A stretch of 64,000 bases of DNA from Pterois miles (Eukaryota > Chordata > Actinopteri > Perciformes > Scorpaenidae), in contig CAMQGK010000299.1 of the NCBI GenBank assembly GCA_947000775.1, forward strand, positions 19,923,001 through 19,987,000, in the 5' to 3' direction. Each line of letters begins with the position of its first letter. Within the stretch, counting starts at the first letter, position 1. A model generated the notes under the pieces. It saw only the letters and a program-made list of their open reading frames with translations, had not been told where the DNA came from and did no database searches. Shown here in pieces: positions 59,469 to 64,000 of the stretch. The position numbers were made by a program, and so were the translations under genes.

Positions 59469-61048
59469 ACCAACCCATTTGTTAAGGTTAAATTTAGCCT
59501 TAGTGTGACAAAGCAGGCTTTATTATTATGTTTGACCAATCTGGTTTGTGACCCTTGTGGTTTGGTGTTGCTACATTGAGGTTAAAGCCTCTTGTCTGTT
59601 TACAGTCAGCTCTGTGCATTGAACACAAACCAACTAGCTGACAGTTTGCAGAGATGCCAGAGACTTGGCTATCGACAGGTTTTTACACAAATATCACAAT
59701 GCCGACCTTTTCAAGATGGTGGTTGAAGGAATGAAAAGGGGAGGCTGTGTTCACCACCAGTTACGTTGATCAGAATATGAATGGCTGCGTGATAATGGAA
59801 ATATAAGCAGAATATTCATGTTCATTAGCCATGTAAACAGATTAGTAGGAGTGTTGTCTTTTTAAGAATGAGGGCAAAAATCTGAATGTTTTTGCATGTA
59901 AATGTAGTCAATTACTAGGATGTTAAAGTTCAGAGTCATGTCTTTTTAAAACCTCCAGTCTCCTCTCAGATGAAACATGTTGCTACAAGGTGACCAGCTA
60001 AACCGTCTGAAGACTTAAACTTTGATTGAGGGTTTGGATGTTTGAATGCTGCCTCTCTGCACTCACAGAAATGAATCATGGCTCCTGACATGGATCATGA
60101 TCTTGCAATATCAATTCAAGCTGCTCAACTTTCAGTTTCAGGCTTTTCTTAATTGCACAAGAGGAATTTTCAAAATGCAGGCAAACTGAAAAAGGTTGAC
60201 AGTGTACAGCAGTCTGCAGGAAGTGTTATGAGCCTTATCTGTGTGTGTTGCAACAGAGATGGACAAGGACAGAGCTAGTTAAAGCATGCAGGGATTAACA
60301 GAACAGGTGTTGGCTGGATCATAGCTCATACACACTCTATTGTTTGGTTATTCCAGTGCTGTGGTTTACACACACTCGCCTCGCTCTGGCAGAGGGAGAA
60401 ATCAATGCTTGTGTCCAAACTTTCTTCACGCAATTATTTTAAAGATACTGACCAAAACGTGTCTGCAGCACTGAACATTGAAAACTTTACTGACAGCTGG
60501 CATTGAATGTTTGGTCTGATCTGTAATCTTCTTTATCTAATACATATTGGGCTGCACCAGTTAACCATAAAACCACCCCAGGTCTGTGTGTAAAGTTCTT
60601 TGTAACAAACAAATGTCGACAGTGAAACTCTCACACTGGTGTTTGTCTTTTTGTATTTGAGTCTTTCTGTGTCAGGTTACATGCTGACCATATGTGTAGG
60701 ATCTGGTGGTATCTAGTGGTGAGGGGTTGTGTCTAGAAGGGAAACCCACAAATTGCAAAATCTGATCTGAGATCTGCAAAAACGTACAAAAAGTCTTGCA
60801 AGACTTACTACCCAACGACCTACCCTAACCGTAACCATTCGAGGTCAATGCCAAACCTTAACAATCTTGCAAAAGTTTCCCTAGTTTGCTGGTTCCCTTC
60901 TAGACATGACTGAGGTGAGGTTGCAGGTTTCAACCTTTCCCGTGTGCCAAGTGTGGTGGCAAATGCAAAAATTTGAATGTCCCTCTCTAGAGCCAGTTGT
61001 TGTAAGAGAAGAATACTTAATGTGTGAGTGGGAAGTGAGTGATGAAGC

Positions 61049-61049
<1 letters not shown>

Positions 61050-61128
<79 letters not shown>
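61050..61128. repeat. (GA)n microsatellite
   Basis: About 39 uninterrupted GA units in plekha1 intron 1. Purine-only, so able to form H-DNA in principle. Confidence 0.95.
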
Positions 61129-61129
<1 letters not shown>

Positions 61130-63032
61130 TCAACGGTGGTTGAAACATGGCGGTGCAACATAGTGGACTCTTGAAGAGGACCTAGATAGATACAAACAGC
61201 TCATTCTGAGCTGATTTTCATGTGACTATATGCTAATAAATCCCCCTAAATGCTGCACACTGGTCCTTTAAATGCAGCTCGCATCATCATGTAGCATCAC
61301 AATATTTCATGCGCGTCACACAAGTGGAGTTGCCACAATGGGCCGATTTGGGGACACGAAAAGATAACAATGGAGAGAAGGGAGATGTGGATGCGTTTTA
61401 AAAGGCCATTGTTGTGACTTCTGCATCTGTTTCCCTTGTTGGCTCAGCGTTACCCCCACATACACTACACATGATGATCTTGTCAAACCTGCTGAATCTG
61501 CTCAACCGTGCTCCAAGGCTACTACAGCGGTTTACAGATGCTCTACAAAGAGGCGAAGTCCCTCCCCTTCCAATGGACCAACATGGGACCTTATAGATAA
61601 ATATTCATTTGATCCTGTTTGAATTGCTCCGTGAATCATACATATGATGTTTGTCAGTTTAAAAGATAATTTTACAAGTCAAGAAGTCTCAGTTTGTTAT
61701 AAAACTGTTAAAGTATCAGACTGAAAATATGTGATTAGAAAGATGACACAGCTAACAGTGTGGTAGTGACGTTTGCCTCTCTGAAGCTATGATGTCTGCA
61801 TGTTTCCTGCTGGGATGAACTCACAGTAGAAACACTGAAAAACACATCAGGTCACATAATAGTTCATCTGGGACTGGACCAGAGCGGCGTTAGCTGAGAT
61901 GTGAACAACAAGAGATGTAGTTCACTGAGCGGTTTCACACAAAACTATATTATACTACCACACACTGAGACTTTCTGCACTTGAAAAATTATGTTTTAAA
62001 TTGACAAACATCTTATGTGTGATTCATGGAGTAATTCAGACCAGATCCTAAAAGTTTTGTGTCTCGGCGTTAACTACCAAACTTTTATTCTGAAATAATG
62101 TTTCATAGGTCCACTGGAAGGGCACGGACTTCACCTCTCCAGATACAAAATTTAATTTTTCATTTACATTTTGTGTAAATTTTAGCATCTTTCTCTACAC
62201 TGCCAGATAATTCAGGTAGTGAATCTTGTTATCTGTAGGCCTAATTTTACTTACCGTACCTGCCTTAAAAACCCAGTATGTTCTGTATAAGTATAACCTG
62301 ATCAACTGACTCTGGCACTGAGGGACACACCTCCTCACTATCTGCGCTGATCCCAGGACTGATTTGGAGAGCTACCATATATTATTATAGTAACACTTTA
62401 AAATCCCATGAGGGAAAATATACAGTCAATATGAACTCACTAAATATGACAGAAAGACTGCAACTAACAATAATGTTGCCTATGATTTAATAAAATGTAT
62501 AAACAGCTCATTAAGTGGACCAAAACATACTTCTGTTACCAATCACAGACACACTACACATCTCTAATGGGATTTAAAATGTACGAAACTCACTACTGAG
62601 GACCTCAGACATTATATTATTATAATATTAGGTGTTGGTCTAAACGAGACGAGCTCAGGTAAAACCCATACACTTCCCTCCATATTAACCCCACTGTATG
62701 ACATGTAATTAAACTGCTGTACATCCCCTACTGGCCTCGCTGGCCTCCATCTAGGTGCCACCCACCATCCAGACACACGTAGATCAATGTATACAGTAGT
62801 AATATTAATCTGAACCGCCATCGGTGCTCAGCTCTTCCCCGTGGAGATCAAACTGTTGTCACAGGCCTAAAAAACATCGACTGATTTCCTCTCCCGCCTC
62901 CATTCTGCGGCTCGTCGGCTCTTCACACTCATTAATTATTATATTCCTGGAGGGTGTTTGTGTGAGAGCCGCTCGGTCGGACCGTGAGGCGGAACGCGGG
63001 CTGAGAAAGCGGCGGATTGTAGGTTTACTTAC

Positions 63033-63130
63033 ACGGTTCGGCTCAGTCCGAGTCCAGTGTGGCAGCTGTCCCGTCCGAGCGTCAAGTTAGCCGATCACAC
63101 GCCATGAAAACAAAGCGCTTCCGGTTTCAG
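63033..63130 (-). other. plekha1: plekha1 non-coding exon 1 (predicted)
   Basis: A GC- and CpG-rich stretch on the minus strand ends at a perfect consensus donor GAACCGT|GTAAGT (donor at 63032-63031). The 5' end is uncertain and placed near an ETS-like site. A 7-codon upstream ORF (ATG at 63105, stop at 63082) would lie inside the exon. Exon 2 begins with an acceptor upstream of the start codon, so a spliced 5'UTR is required. Confidence 0.6.
63118..63128 (-). promoter_or_regulatory. plekha1: ETS-type site in plekha1 promoter
   Basis: The minus strand reads AAACCGGAAGCG, close to the ETS/GABPA consensus ACCGGAAGT typical of CpG-island, TATA-less vertebrate promoters. No TATA box is evident at the expected spacing. 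Confidence 0.4.
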
Positions 63131-63831
63131 CTTTAAAAATAAAAGCCAATACTGTGGATACTTCCGTGTGGACTTCAAAGTAAATATCTAACGATTATCA
63201 CCTGTAGCATGAACTTTAATCAAATATGCTGCTAATGTACTTCTGTTAAACGCTTTCACATTACTTCTTATGTACCTACCAGAGACAAACTCTACAAAAT
63301 ATTAAGTATACTTGGCTTATACTGAAAAGTATATTTGGCTAAGTACTATAAGTTCACTTAAGGAAACTTACAAGTATTAGAAGTTATAGTAAAAACTATT
63401 AAACTGTTGTTTACTGAGTGTATACTTTAAAATGTACTTTCATAAACTAAAGAGTGGGCTACAAGTGTTTAACTAGTAAATTAACATTATTCCTACAAGT
63501 TCACTTGTAACATTGTTCATATTATAGTCGCACAGCAAAATACAGTTAATTGTGTACTTTTACTTAGTTTATTACTTAGTTTACTTAGTTTATTACTCTT
63601 CCATTTAAATTAAACTCAAAAATATACTTAATTTAGTCCAAAGAAGTACTGAAGTACAATTGCAAGTATATTACTTATACATTGATATTAGTATATTCAT
63701 TAAATAATGAGGACTATACTGAAAGTATACATAAGTTTACTTCTTAATATAGACTTGAAGTACACTTCTTTTTTTGTAAGGGTACACATGATGGCAATGC
63801 ATCTGGGTAGGAAAAAATAGATTTCCTACCC
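63131..63831. other. Upstream flank of plekha1, AT-rich repeat
   Basis: From about 63290 to 63780 the text is dominated by 'aagtatact', 'aagtactt' and 'ttacttagttta' phrases on both strands, ending 'cttctttttttgtaagggta'. This is probably an old AT-rich DNA element. No gene seen. Confidence 0.5.
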
Positions 63832-63961
63832 AATAGATAGATAGATAGATAGATCAATAGATAGATAGATAGATAGATAGATAGATCAATAGATAGATAG
63901 ATAGATAGATAGACAGATAGATAGATGATAGATCAATAGATAGATAGATAGATAGATAGAT

Positions 63962-64000
<39 letters not shown>
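63832..64000. repeat. (GATA)n array running off the window
   Basis: Tetranucleotide ATAG/GATA units with periodic 'atcaatag' and 'atgatag' interruptions, giving a higher-order pattern. The right end is not in the window. Confidence 0.95.

Larger units (their letters stand above)
58807..63032 (-). other. plekha1: plekha1 intron 1 (4.2 kb)
   Basis: Holds an LTR remnant with primer-binding site (59082-59468) inserted in an interspersed repeat that has a second copy at 11940-12130, and a (GA)n tract (61050-61128). Nothing recognisable from 61.3 to 62.8 kb. Confidence 0.65.

Overview
The window is animal nuclear DNA, most likely from a spiny-rayed (percomorph-type) teleost fish. The evidence is: vertebrate genes with GT/AG introns of about 0.1 to 9.5 kb; abundant (CA)n/(GT)n and other microsatellites; tRNA-derived SINEs; and short inverted-repeat DNA transposon remnants of kinds common in fish. 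There is no prokaryotic operon structure and no CRISPR array. I found no new multigene system. The notable items are gene-structure details and nested mobile elements.

Two protein-coding genes are present, both on the minus strand and in tandem. On the right is plekha1 (TAPP1; two PH domains). It has a non-coding first exon near 63.03-63.13 kb, a start codon at 58761 and a stop at 41008. Twelve exons can be placed by reading-frame continuity, splice sites and family similarity, giving a predicted 421-residue protein. On the left is htra1, a secreted trimming protease with IGFBP, Kazal, trypsin-like and PDZ domains. Its start codon is at 24941 and its stop at 1982. Ten coding exons join in frame to a 476-residue protein with all three catalytic residues (H216, D246, S324). 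The order and orientation plekha1 then htra1 match the human 10q26 locus. No ARMS2-like gene is seen in the 16 kb between them.

Region by region: 1-1.9 kb holds repeats and the htra1 3' flank. 1.98-25.1 kb is htra1, with a TATA-type promoter near 25.08 kb. 25.1-41.0 kb is a repeat-rich intergenic region containing a SINE, a 0.5 kb (TCCA)n block, a degenerate minisatellite, nested transposon fragments, a complete Tc1/mariner-type MITE and a 14-bp minisatellite. 41.0-63.1 kb is plekha1, whose introns carry LINE fragments, an LTR remnant with a primer-binding site, and other elements. 63.1-64.0 kb is upstream flank ending inside a (GATA)n array.

The two genes are not known to act in one pathway. 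HTRA1 works outside the cell on matrix and growth-factor proteins. PLEKHA1 is a cytosolic adaptor that binds PtdIns(3,4)P2 at the plasma membrane. Their linkage is conserved synteny.
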